From NCBI GenBank assembly GCA_037447655.1, contig JBBHKE010002951.1:64001-119617 (forward strand): 55,617 bases of DNA, given 5' to 3'. Source of the stretch: Zygnema cylindricum (taxonomy: Eukaryota; Streptophyta; Zygnematophyceae; Zygnematales; Zygnemataceae). The notes beneath the pieces are model-generated. The model saw nothing but the letters and a program-made list of their open reading frames with translations. It had not been told where the DNA came from and made no database searches. The position numbers and the translations under genes are program-made. Shown piece by piece: positions 24,356-36,774 of the stretch (position 1 is its first letter; each line of letters opens with the position of its first letter).

Positions 24356-26810
24356 GTAGAGAGAGAGAGAGGGAGAGGGAATGGGTGAAGTAAAAGGGAA
24401 AGTGAGGGGGAGAGAGATAGCGAAAGATAGCGAGAGGGATAGGGAAAGAAAAAGGGAAAGGGAAAGAAAAAGGGAAAGAAAAAGGGAAAGAAAAAGGGAA
24501 AGAGGGAAAGAAAAAGGGAAAGAAAAAGAGAGAGGGATTGAAAAAAAAAACAGATTGGCAACCTAAAAAAGGACAAAAAAGGCGGGAGGATTTGAGAAAG
24601 AGAGAGGGAGAGGAAAAGGGAGAGTGAGATGGAGATTGAGAGGGGTGGCAAATTGAGAGGGAGACACGGAGGGCGTGGAAGATTGAGAGGGAGACGGGGA
24701 GGGGTGGCAGATTGAGAGGGAGACGGAGATGGAGGGGAAGAGGTAAACTGAGAGGGTGAGGAAAAGGGAGAAGGAGAGCCAAATTGTAAGGCAGAGGAAG
24801 AGGGAGACGGAGACAAAGAGAAGGTGGCAGATGTAGAGGGAGACGGAGATGGAGAGGGAGAGGTCAACTGAGAGGGAGAGGAAGAAGGAGATGGAGAGGG
24901 GTGGCGGATTGAGAGGGAGAAGGTGATGGAGAGGGAGAGGTAAACTGAGAGGGAGAGGAAAAGGGAGAGGTAGAGGACGAGGGAGACGGAGAAGGGTGTC
25001 AAATCAAGAAGGAGACGGAGATCGAGAAGAAGAGGTAAACTGAGAGGGAGAGGGAGAGCCAAATTTTGAGGAAGAGGAAGAGGGAGAGGGAGAGGGAGAT
25101 TTAGAGGGAGAGGGAAAGGTAGATTGAGAAAGAGAAGCAGAGGTAGAGAGAGAGGCAGGCTGAAACGGAGAGGGAGAGGGAGAAAGATGTGGAGAGGCAG
25201 ATTGAGAGGGAGTATAAAAGAGAGAGGGAGAGGGAGAGGGAGAGGGAAAGGGAGAGGCAAACCGGGAGAGAGAGGGAATAGGAGAGGAGGGTTGAGAGGA
25301 AGGAAGAGGAAGATTGAGAGGGAGAGGGAGAGGGGAGAGAGAGGTAGATAGAGAGGAGAGGGAGAGGTATAAGGATGGGGAAAGATAGATTAGGAGGTAG
25401 AGTGAGAGGGGGGGGGAGGGAGAGGGAGAGGGAGAGGGAGAGGGAATGGGAGGGGAAGAGGGAGGGGGAGAGGGAGAGGGAGAGAGAGGGAGAGGGAGAG
25501 GCAGGGAGAGGGAAAGGGAGAGAGAGGGGGAGAGGGAGAGAGAACATTACAACTTTTCAACATAATGAGGGGAAAAAAGGGTTAGAAATTGAGAAAGAGA
25601 AAATAGGATAGAGAAAAGGAAAAAAGTAAAGAGGGATGTGGAACAAAAGCTGAAGGAGAGGTTGAGAGAGAAATAGAAGGAAGAGGGGGAGAGACAAAAG
25701 TAAAAAGAAAAAGATAAAAATGATGTTTGGGAGAGGGATAGAAAGGGATAGAGATAGATGCTAAGAAAGTTAGAAAAATAAACGGAGAAAAACTTACTAC
25801 CTGTATGTAACGGTGAAAAACGTTTTTTTCGCCTTCTTAGGGATTCAATTTTCCTCTATAAATTGAAACTACACGAAGGAGAAGTAGAGGGAGAGGGAGA
25901 GGGAAACGGAGGTGGAGTGGGAGAGGCAAACTAGGAAATAGGGGGAATGGGACAGGATGGAGAGGAAGAAATAGAGGGAGCGGAAGATTGAGAGGGAGAG
26001 GGAGAGGGAGAGGGGAGAGGGGAAAATGAAAGGGAGGGAGGGAGAGCGGCAGAGGTTAGGAGAGAGAAGGGGGGGGGGTAAGGAGGCAAACCTAGAGGGA
26101 ATTGGGGAGGTGAGGGAAATGGAGAGGGGGATAATTTGAGAGGGGAATTAGGGGGAAGAGGGGGAGGGAGAATTGATGGAACAAAGAGAGGCAGACTGAG
26201 AGTGAGAAAGAGAGGAAATGCGAGAGGCGAGAATGAGAGGAAGAGGTAAATTGAGAGGGAGAAAAAGTGAGGGAGAAAGAGGGATTAACGGTTCGGGAGA
26301 GGCAGATTGAGAGGGAGAGGGGGCAGAGGTAGGGAGAGAGAAGGGGAGGGGGGGAGGGGAAGGGAGATTAAAAGTAAAAGAGGGAGGCAGATCGAAAGGT
26401 GGCGGCATAGGCTTCTTGAGTGGTGAGAATGAGGGAAAGAAAAAAAAAAGGATACAAATATAGAGAGAGACAAAGGGATTAACGAATAGGGAGAGATAGA
26501 TTGAGAGGGAGAGAGGGGGAGAGGGGGAAAGGAGAGAGAGCGGCAGAGGTAAGGAGAGAGAAGGGGGGGGGGGAGGGGGGAAGGGGGGCAAACGTAGGGG
26601 GAGATGGGGAGGCGAGGAATATGGCGAGTGAGAGGGACACGCAAACCGAGAGTGGGAGCGTTTTTCACCATAGGTTTAGGGAGAAATGGAGGAGACAGGG
26701 TGGGTGGAAGCAGAAAAGGCAGGTCGATAGGGAGGAGAGAGGGTTTAGTGAGAGGTAAGAATGAGATGATGAGGAAGATCGTGAGAGAGAAAAAGAGAGG
26801 GAGAAACTAA
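24356..26810. repeat. GA-rich arm
   Basis: About 2.5 kb is almost purely A and G on the plus strand, built of GAGAGGGAGA units with recurring GGCAGATTGAGAGGGAGA. The complement of that unit (TCTCCCTCTCAATCTGCC) closely matches the unit in the CT-rich arm, so the two arms look like diverged inverted copies. Confidence 0.9.
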
Positions 26811-27803
26811 TAGGTAGAGACAGATTGGGAAGGCGACGGGGAGGATGAGAGACATGGATGGCGTGAGAAGAGGGAAGTACAAAGGGAGTGATGGCGTCCA
26901 TGAAATGGAATCCATGGATGAAAAGTTGAGCAGGCGGCGGAGCTTTCGCCTGCTTCTTGATGAAACGATTGATATTTTTTAAAAATGATGGCGTAAGCGT
27001 GACATCCCACAGGTACAAAAAACGGTTGGTTGTGATTCGTCAAGAACGAATCTTTTTTTTTTGGGACCGTCCGCATTTGGCGTTTCTCGCCCCAAATATC
27101 ACCAACGCCAAATGTTGTTTTTTATTCTATTTAAATCAATTAATAACTCTAATTTGAGGTTTTTTTGGCACATCAACCCCATATTAACATTAACATTTAC
27201 TCTATTTTGTGTTCGATACCATTTTACAATAGACTTTTATACTAAATGGGACCATTATCACCTTAATAGCATAAACTTTTACGCCAAATTAACCAAAACC
27301 ATAAAATTGCATAAATAGTCTCTCTACTTGCTTACAAGGAGCTTAGTTGGAGTTGAAACCGTGTATATTAAAGTTTACTGTTATACGCTGGCGTGATATT
27401 TGTTTCAGTTACGTTCATTTACTGAGTTAAAATGACTTTCCACACGCGATGTGTTTGACGTTCACACGGTCGACCACGCGTTTGTTGGACGAATATGTGC
27501 GAACGTAATTTTTTACGACCCGGATTGAACCCCTTTTAAGACCGCACATTCTCATGCGTCCGTTGCTATTAAACATAATGAATTGTACCTTTTTACTTAA
27601 AAATGTACGATTTTGTAGGGTCTAACTCTGTTCGTACACCACACTAATTAAAGGATGACGTACTTCCGTTTTGTACGGTACTAAAAAATTAACCCTAAAT
27701 ATAGTACAGAAAAAAATAGAATGAACTACGCTAATGGAGAATAAAAAAAAAAAATAGCGGGACGGAATTAGTGTACACAACGCTAATAGCGATTGGCGGT
27801 GTA

Positions 27804-27910
27804 GTACAATATTCATTTCGCAAATCTTATGGAACGCGACAAAGCGTCGCAAATCTGACACGGTAGTAACACTATTCATTTCGCAAATCTTAGGGAACGC
27901 GACAAATCGT
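27804..27910 (+). repeat. 62-67 bp tandem repeat, right part
   Basis: The sequence resumes at GTACAATATTCATTTCGCAAA and passes through another GCGTCGCAAATCTGACACGG at 27844, then a decayed unit. It continues the array broken at 19880. Confidence 0.8.
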
Positions 27911-28702
27911 AATTATTCGCTTATTCCGTCGTACATTGATTAATTTTGTACTTTTTCGGTTACGGGCGGGCACGGTTAGTCGCGAAAAATCAAGATTCGG
28001 TTAATTTTTTTTTTCGTAAACGACGGTCGGTTAACGGTTAACAATTTTGGAGCGTGACAAAACTCGGTCGGGCGTCGGTTACTCAGATTTTGAAAAAAAA
28101 AAACGGTCGGTTTCGGGTATGAAATTTTTTGACTTTTGCGACCCCTGGCAGTTGGTACCGGAACGATATTTCGGGCTCTCTAACCGTTCGAGTCGAGCTT
28201 ATATCGAGAATAATTTTCCCGATACACAACACTAATCTTAACCTGCAGGCCTATATTTTTTTTTTCTTTTACTTTTTTTCCGCCGCTGCTCAAATGTTCG
28301 CAAAATCTTGCGAATCTTTGACAAACTTTGAGCCGTTTGTAATTTGGACGGTTACATCCTGACGAATTGTGGTTTATATTTTGCAGCGGTCGTGTATCGA
28401 TTTCCTGCTCGATACGGGAACCAGTAAAATATCGTAGCGAGTGCAAAATCGATAAACCGTATCGAACATTGGAAAATACTCAAATAGATCCTTGATGTAC
28501 ACCATAACTGCCACCGAACCGGATCTCCTTTACCTTTGCCTTCCATTACAGGAACATGAGAATCTACTATCTACATCTTTTTCAATGTCGCTCCGTTGAC
28601 CAGTGGCCTGCCCATTCAGCTCCCTGAATCATTGCTTTAAAGCTCGCTTGCTGAGAATTCTAACACCTTTGTACTTGGTGACTGAAGAAGCAGCCGGCCG
28701 CC
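27911..28702. other. upstream region of SEC63 with transposon remnants
   Basis: GGTCGGTTAACGG-type words at 27955-28115 mirror similar words at 19480-19630 on the other side of the tandem repeat. CGATACACAACACTA at 28221-28235 is a hAT-like end without a visible partner. From about 28500, codon-like unique sequence begins. A possible 5' UTR acceptor (CATTACAG) lies near 28551. Confidence 0.3.
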
Positions 28703-31700
28703 ATGGCTCAGCGGGAAGAAATGAGTGCGTTATTTCCAGTTTTTGTACTAACAATTCTGGCGCTCATAACGGTTCCATGGACTATTTACCGTTTGCTGCA
28801 ATTTCTCCAAGCTGGAAAGTCTCGAAGCTTGCAGTGTTCATGTTCTCTATGTTTGAAATGTCCAAAAAATAAGAAATCTCTGGCAACGAAGGTAGTTTAT
28901 CCTTATGCTTGTTTGCCCATCTCCATTATTTTGCCTTTCCATTTGACCCTTCCCTATTAATGATTCGAGTTACATTCCCAAGAGAGATGGTGGCGCTAGT
29001 TTTGGTTTTGACAAGCTGGAAAGGAGGTGATCACGTTTTTCTTGTTTTAACTTTTTATTTTTATTTTTTGTTTACTCCTCTAAGTTAACTCCTTGCGGAT
29101 TATTTTTCAGGTCGGAGGCCTTCTCTCGTGCACCAATGTCACATTAGTCCTCATGTGGATCGCTATGGTCGGATTAACATACGGCATAACGCTGATCACC
29201 AGAGAGGTGCTTACCTTTGCTTACCACCCCACTGTCATCGATGTCACAGGTTAATTTAATTGAGGAATTTTGTTCTAATGTTTAGGGTAGATCGTACAGT
29301 TTTAGGCCAAACCGTATGTAAGCTCACCCGAAAGAACTGTTGTTTTAGGGTGTAATTACCCTATCATTGCCAATGTTGCGATCTGTTCCCCACTGTTTTT
29401 TTTGGTTCTTTCATTTTCCGGTTTTGAAGTACAGAGCAGGCACATTGGTGAGGAAGTGGGGGTGAAGCTAGAGCTTGTTGCAGCTGTGCTTTATATTTTC
29501 TTTTAGGCCTCTTAGGCTATGCTTTTTGATTCTAAATTTCTGGGTCGTTTGTACTACAGGCACAACCATTCGAGCCTTACTCTATCTTAGGCCTTCAGCC
29601 TGGAGCCACGGATTCCCAAGTAAAAAAGGCTTATTACAGACTGTCAAAGCAGTACCATCCAGACAAAAATCCAGATCCAGGTACCACTTTTTTTTTTTCG
29701 GTTAACAGGAAACTAGTCTTTTCGCTTACCGTTTAGCCAATATAGAAAAGCAAGTTACATTCTAGTTTTTTAGATCCTTTAGCACCGCGAGTATTTGCAA
29801 TCACCACACCATTTACGTCAAAGAACCACCAGATAGAGCTGTAAGTACTAATGTCATGGGTTCATCTCTTCTAGCTTCTGAAAGCTTGTTAGATTGTAAT
29901 GCAAGGAGATGAAGCACACGGTGCAAGTTTCTCTTCTATGTTTCAGAGAAATCTTGAAATCCTTAGGGAAGATGATGGTCTTGTTAATGAATGAAAGGGA
30001 TGTCTGTCTTTTTTCTTTTCCGAGGGCAGCTGCCACTAAATACTTCGTGGATTACATCTCCAAAGCGTACCAGGCACTGACTGATGAGGTTGCCCGGAAG
30101 AATTTGGAAGAGTTCGGGCATCCGGATGGCCGTCAGGTGTGCCGGCCCTTTTCAATTTACCCAAACCTGCGTATCTATTCTGAAATGTGTGGTCTTGACA
30201 GGGTTTGAGTTTTACAATATGGGCTGCTGGCCTAGTGGAGTCACTTATGTCTATTCGTCGGTGCATTAAGTCATGCTTTTATGGTCAATGAATGTCGAAG
30301 TGCAGTTGGTAATAGGATTGAAGTATGTCAACGGCAAAAGGTTAATGGCTCAATTCTTCATGTTTTATTATTTACGTTTTTTATCTAAGAGACAAAAATC
30401 AATTTGCATGAGATACTCTTTTTATGCTCTTGAACTTGCCCTTCATACAACCAAAGGTCATGAGAAAGAATTAGGGTAGACAATTTGTAAGTAATCTAAG
30501 GTGGAAGGAGATCTATCTTTATTGCCCGTTATTGGAATTGTGAAGGAATGGAAAGTTCAGTTATAGCTGCTCAAGATGTTTTTTGGTGACTTCCAAGCCT
30601 GTTACGTTGACTTTTTCAACCAATGCAATTTTTTTTATTTCAGTCCGTTTCAGATTTTTGTTTTCTCTTTTTACTCGGAGTATATGTGGATACTCTTGTA
30701 TGAAAGCAGTCTCGATTTTTCCACATGAAAGGGGTTTTAGGGTCTTGGAGAGGTCTATTATGTTCAGTATATTTATCTTTTCGCTACGGAAGTTGAACTC
30801 CGGAGTTGAGCAGTGTTGAAGTATGCGTGATAGGGCGCTAGCATGTAATAATTTGTGGGATTGACTTGAAACTTTTGAATGGTTGAGAACTACTCTTATT
30901 GGACCGATATTGGACCGATTGAAGTATCTAAGCTCTGTTAATTCCTTTAGGTGCAGTACAACATTGAGACATAGGAACTTGGGTATGTGGCCTAATGTTG
31001 ACTTGGGCTTAAAATTTGTGAAAGAATGTTTTTCTTAGGGCAGAAATTATGTAGATGTTCAAGTTGGTTCAATCTCTACAGTTAAAAGTACATTCTGTGG
31101 TCTGATGAGGAGAATGTTAACGGATGCTGTTTACTTCTTGTGATATTAAATAGTTTTATGTCCACAGAGAAATATGGGCTGTTCAATGATAGTATCTTTT
31201 GGGGGTACTTTCTTTTAATAAGTGTTTTTGGAAATAATGACCCCAGGGGTGTCACCTTTCAAATGTTTGCCTTTCTTGCCAAAATGAGCCTCCGGAACAT
31301 TCAGTAATGGTTGTCACGTTTGCTTAGTGTGTGCGAGCTCAGCTCACTCCACTTGAGTTGAAGTCAAGGAAGGGTTAGGCTCTGCTGTTTTAGGCACATT
31401 GTTTTTATTCACCGATGAGTCTTACAGTTTGTTTCAAATTCGCTTCGGTGGCAGGAGCATGTACAAAAAAATAATCATTCACTTTCTGTCATAGCCATGC
31501 CAACATCGGTTATCTTTTCCAGTATGAGTTTATTTTTCTAGCTGATAACTATCACATTGTTGCTGGGTTGTGTCTCCAGGGAATTGACGTGGGTATTGCC
31601 CTTCCAGAGTTTATGCTCAACATTCAAGGGCAACAGGTCAGTTAAAGAGTCCGAGCCAAGGAGGTGGTAAACGGGAGTTCAAGGGCATCTTGCAGCAGAT

Positions 31701-34700
31701 TGCAGCTGACTACACTGCCCATCGCTTTTAGAGTAAAGGTTTTAATAGATTGAATGCGATAATAGAATGTGTACTACTAATTTATCGTAGGGTGGTGTGG
31801 CGGATTATAGTCCACTTCCTTAAACAGCGTTAATACTATTTCGTGGTTTTTGGCCAAAAAAGTTGCCACTGCATTAGTGCTATTAACACTAATAGCGATG
31901 GGGTTACAGTAGACGGTTGTTACGTTTCGGCATGGTGATTCACCGGCGATTAATACTCTTAATGAGATTGCCCACAGTACGTATGTTACGGGATTGTCAA
32001 GCATCAATTCTGGAAGCAGTATCGGTAGCCTCCAACCGAGGTAGTCTTGTTATAAAGGTAGTCCTCAAAGTATTGTTCACACTGGTAGGCTATGGTTCAT
32101 ACAATTTGTGAGTTTTCCCTGTGTGAGTTGGAAGCTGACTTTCTGCTGACTTTCTGTTTTCATTCCAGGGTGGAATTTTGCTCCTTGGACTAGTAGGACT
32201 GGGGATATTATTTCCATTGCTTGTGGCTGTGATTTACCTGTCCAAGTCTTCTAAGTACACGGGGAACAACATTATGAATCAGACATTGGTCAACTATTTT
32301 CATTTGATTAAACCATCTCTGGCACCTAGGTGAGTTCAAAGCTGAAAGCCTTTTGTGTGCTTGGTTCTCCTTCAAGTGCTGAATCTCTGCTTTACACGGT
32401 TAACAAAAACTTGAGCCGAGTATCTTGAAGACTAGATGTGATCTGCGGAAAAAGTTGAGAGTAGACTGTTAAAAATTACGAGAAGGCAAAAGTCTGTGTT
32501 TTTGCACAATTTATGTCAGTTGCAAGAAAAGGAAGCACACCTACAAGAAACACCTGCTGACTGCTACTGTTTTTGCGATATTATGCGTAGAAGATACAGG
32601 ATGAACGTTTGTTATTGCTGTCACCTCCTGTTGCTTGACCTTTCATCTGAGAGCATTAGGAAATTTGTCTGTCGGGTTCTCGAGTCTGTCTGGAGCACAG
32701 GAAAAGCAGTAAATCTGGAGCCTTTTGCAGTTATCACACCAAGTGACCCCACTCAATGCTCTTTTGCTATGTGCATTTTAATCTTCTCAATGTTGCTACA
32801 ACTAAGGCTATCTTGTCGTTGCTGGGTGTTGGAAAATCAGCAAAGTCGTCGAGGTGCTCATCTTTGCAGCCGAGTTTTTGGAAATGCCTGTTCGGCGGAG
32901 TGACCAGGATCCTCTTTTAAAACTTTTCACAGCTGTCCGCAGTGAGCTGGCCCTTGATCCGAAGGCATTAAAGCAGGAGACAGCCAAGTTCTGGAAACGC
33001 CATCCGGCGTTGGTGAAGGTAAGCATTCGTTGTTCGATTCATGTGCTTTTCTGCTCTGCCGTTGGAGATTACTTCACCACTATGTCACAAGTCTTTCTTA
33101 GCTTGTCGTTTTCCTCATAGTTGTTTCAAGGCAATTTTGAAGGTAAGGTAAGTGATAGGGTTTGGCCAAGTTAGTCAATCAGGGTTCCTGATCATTAATT
33201 TGATGCATTGCTATGTTCTGTTTAGGAGGGCACACTTTAAGTCGTTTGCAGACATGTAAGACATGCTAATGATGTTTGAATGGGAGGTGCATCTCAAGCC
33301 CAACACCTATTTGCCTTTTAGGCAGTTTGCGAGCGATGTTTTTTGTTCGGAAGGTAGTCCTACATGCACAACATCAATGAAATGTGAAAATTAATTTTCA
33401 TTTGTGGAGTTTGTGGCAGGTAGAACTGTTACTGCTAACTCAGCTAACGAGGCAAGGGAGCGAGGTACCCCGAGGGTTGAAGTCTGACTTTGAACACGTT
33501 CTTCGTCTCGTTCCTCTTTTGCTGGAGGAACTGATGAAGGTGGGAGATATAGCCAAGGATCTTTTGAAAGTCAGCTAAATTGAGTGGTCTGTTATCACCA
33601 AAGAGTTTGTCTGGTGAAAAGAGGATGTTTTAGTGTCAGATCTTGCTTGCCGTTGAGCTTCTATCAAGGGGGTATTATGTGTTAAATTCTTCAATCCCAT
33701 GGGAGGCAAATTGAAGTGCGGGAATTATAAGTTTTAATGTGGGCTTCTACCATTGCAAAGGATGCAAAATTGCAAAGGAATGTGAAGCTATGAAGTTAGT
33801 GAATATCTATTCAAAAATGCATCTGCTATTTAGCACGGAGCAAGGCATTTACGACAAAGCACAAGGACATGAATTGAAAAGTCGGTGGCCAAGGACTTTG
33901 GTATGAAGTTGAAGATGACCACTAGAAAGGCTGTCAACCAACAAAATCTTTTTAAATTACTAACAGTAAATTCAAACAGGTATGGATACCGTGAACGCTT
34001 TTATTTTTTGAGAAACTTAGAGTGCATGCACATGAAGAGAACTGTGAGTTGAGTGGCCAATGGGAACATCCTGGAATTGGAAGGGCCCCAGATGTCGGTG
34101 CTGCCTCGAACATCGGATCAACACGGTTGGCTCCGGCCGGCACTAGGAGTTATGGAGCTCTCACAGAGCATTGTCCAGGTAGGCTCTGGCAAGGAATAAG
34201 AACAATAGAAATGTTAATGCATTTAAAGCCTAATGCTTATTCTAATACAGTAACCATAATTGCTGCCAGGATGACATGGGTGCTGAAAGAATGGGAGTTT
34301 GGGAATGGAAAATGTATGTTCATTATTTAGGGAGGGGAGAAATGTACAGTAGAGGCAGTGGACAACCTGATATGTTTTTGTGCTAAATGTCACGTGTGTC
34401 TTTCTGCCACTTTTGCATTGTGAATCTTTGAATTGATTTCAATTAACATACTCTCAGACCACAATGTGAGATTGGTCGCATCTACATTTATTTTTTAACC
34501 ATTTAGTTGCACTGAACAGATTGGAGCTGCTTGTTTCTGCAGTGTGTTGAGCTTTGTTTCTGTTGATGTTTGTTAAAAACACAGGTGGTTGATCATAAGT
34601 ACTTTTCCAATCACCAGAATAAGTTTGCATGTACATTAATTTCTCAAGCTTCAATTTGTGGGTTTTATTCTTCACACATTTTCTGTTCTGATTGACTGCT

Positions 34701-36774
34701 CTGATGTCTCAGCTGCCTTCATTCAACCCAGATGCTCTAAAGTCACATAGAAGCTTGTAAAAACTCCCAACTGTTTTGAAACTTGAAGGACAACTGGCCT
34801 CTGCTCAAGGTGCTCTGTGAGTGTCTTTTGGGCAGGCAGTGCCTCTGAGTGCACGAAAAGCGGCATCTGCTGGAGGAGTGGAAGGCTCCGCAGCCTTTTT
34901 GCAACTGCCCCATTTTGATGATATGGTGGTGAAGAAGATTGGTCGCAAGGTCAGTAATAAGTGAATGTGAGCAGTTTTATAACTCGAAAGCACTTGCGAT
35001 TTACCTGTAGGAATGTTCAAAGGTTGACTTAGCTGCACAAGGAATGTGTGAGCTTTTTCTTTTGGATATGCAATATTTTTTGAATTGAAGCGTTATTTAC
35101 AGTCGTTTATACCTTCTGTTTCCTTGGCTTGGAGTGAACATGAGCAGTTTTGGAACTCAAAAGTATTTGTGACGAACCAGTAGGAAGGTTTAAAGGTTGA
35201 CTTACCGGCAGAAACAATGTGTGAGCCTTTTTATTTGGATCTTCAACAGTTATCTTGTGCTTTATATACATTGGTTTATGTCTTCTGTTCCCTTGTTTTG
35301 GTATGCAGAAAGTGCGAACCCTCCAGGAGCTGTGGGACCTGGAACAGGCAGAGCGTTTTGAGGTCCTAACAGGCACAGGAGGGCTGTCAGAATTCGAGGC
35401 AAGGGATGTGGAGGCAGTTCTCAGTCTAATGCCCCGGCTGTCTCTTGAAGTGGTCTGTGTGACTGAGGCAGAGGAAGGTATTCAAGAGGGAGATGTCGTC
35501 ACTCTCAAAGCATGGGTGTCTCTGCAGAGGCCCTGCGGACTTGTGGCAGCTCACCCTCACTGTCCCTATTTTCCAGTTCCCAATGAGGAGCACTTCTGGC
35601 TGTTACTTGCTGACTCCAGTTTAAATAGTGTATGGGTTTCACAGCGCATCAGTTTTTCAGATGAGGCAGCCGCCACAGTCTCGGCAAGTAAGCTTATTCG
35701 TGACGCCATGGAAGGTGAAGGAGCACCTGATGGGGAAGTGAAGAAGGCGGTCAGGGAGGCGGTCAATCGAGTGAAGGACGGGGCTCGTTTAGTTATGAGC
35801 AAATTCCAAGCTCCTGCGGAAGGGGTATACTCGTTAACAGTTCACTGTTTGTCTGATACATGGATAGGCTGCGACAAAAAGGTGGCTTTGAAAGTCAAGG
35901 TGAGTTTTGGATCTTGTAAAAAGGGAAGGAATATCTCCAGATGCCCCATATGGTATGTTTGTGAAAGTTGGTGTGCGTTTGTAGTGTCGTCTGTCACTCT
36001 TTAGTGGTGTGTTTCACGCCTGGTGTTGAATCAGCAGAGTTTCTTGCTAGTGTGGGTGGCTGACTGTGTCTATGCGGCACTTGGCCCAGTTCAGTTCGGT
36101 TTGGGATTGTTCAGTATGGTCTGGTTTGATACAGTTTGGTTTGGTCCAATTAGTCTGGTTTGGTGTGTCCAGCTGTCGAGCTGGACAGAGATGGTGTGGA
36201 CATGTCTGGAAGCTATACAAAGCTCAACTGAGTATTTGAAAAGTTAAATCTTGTTGCGCCGCCAATAGAATGGTTTTACCACACTAACAGTCAATTGTGG
36301 CGTTGTTGTAGCCATCGTGTAGTGGCATCATCTCTTACTGCTTTGCATGTTCATAGGCACGGAAAGGTTTGAGACTGATCTGGTATTTGAGCAAGTTATC
36401 TCCTCATAGGGAAATAGGGAGAGAGTCGACAGAGAAATAAAGAGAGAGACAGAGCAAGAGAGGTAGACAGAGTTACTGACTTTTTTATCAGTCATCACTT
36501 TTTTAAAAAGGCATCCTTTTTTATCTGGGTGCAGGTTGCCAAGCGAAGTCGAGCCGGCACAAGAGTATCCGGTCTCGCATCTGAAGAACCACGAGTTCCT
36601 GAAGAGGGAGACGAGGAGGAGGAGGAAGATGCTGAGGAGGATGAGAATTATGACGAGGACTACGAAAGTGAATACAGTGAAGATGAGGAAGAAGAGAAAG
36701 GCGACGACGACGAGTCAGAAAAGAACCCAGAGAAAGAAGAATCTTCGTCGTCAAAAGAAAACGGTAAAGTATGA
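28703..36774 (+). CDS. SEC63: SEC63 (plant ERdj2-type) ER translocation J-protein
   Basis: Twelve exons: 28703-28891, 29111-29206, 29560-29680, 30030-30136, 31580-31636, 32169-32329, 32841-33018, 33420-33539, 34092-34178, 34836-34949, 35309-35899, 36535-36774. All are in phase and give 686 residues, close to the roughly 690 I recall for Arabidopsis ERdj2. The order is TM1 (about 9-30), TM2 (about 72-92), a J domain with HPD at 128-130 ([10 protein letters not shown]), TM3 (about 193-215), the Brl/SEC63 domain (244-600; [18 protein letters not shown]) and an acidic E/D-rich tail. SEC63 sits in the ER membrane with the SEC61 channel, and its lumenal J domain stimulates BiP. The start context CCGCCATGG is strong. 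Intron 5 carries a MITE. Confidence 0.95.
31711..31911 (-). mobile_element. MITE in a SEC63 intron
   Basis: The 201-bp insert has ends TACACTGCCCATCGCTTTTAG and, on the complement, TACTGTAACCCCATCGCTATTAG. On the reverse strand it is collinear with the CUL4-intron MITE at 45472-45676. It starts 75 bp after the exon 5 donor and is non-coding. Confidence 0.65.

Noticed and set aside
24334-25547. Long minus-strand Pro/Leu/Ser-rich frames
   Set aside because: They are the complement of the GA-rich arm, pure low-complexity sequence with no domain.
36100-36175. TTTGGTCTGGTTTGG-like repeated words in a SEC63 intron
   Set aside because: This is mild low-complexity sequence without a regular period.
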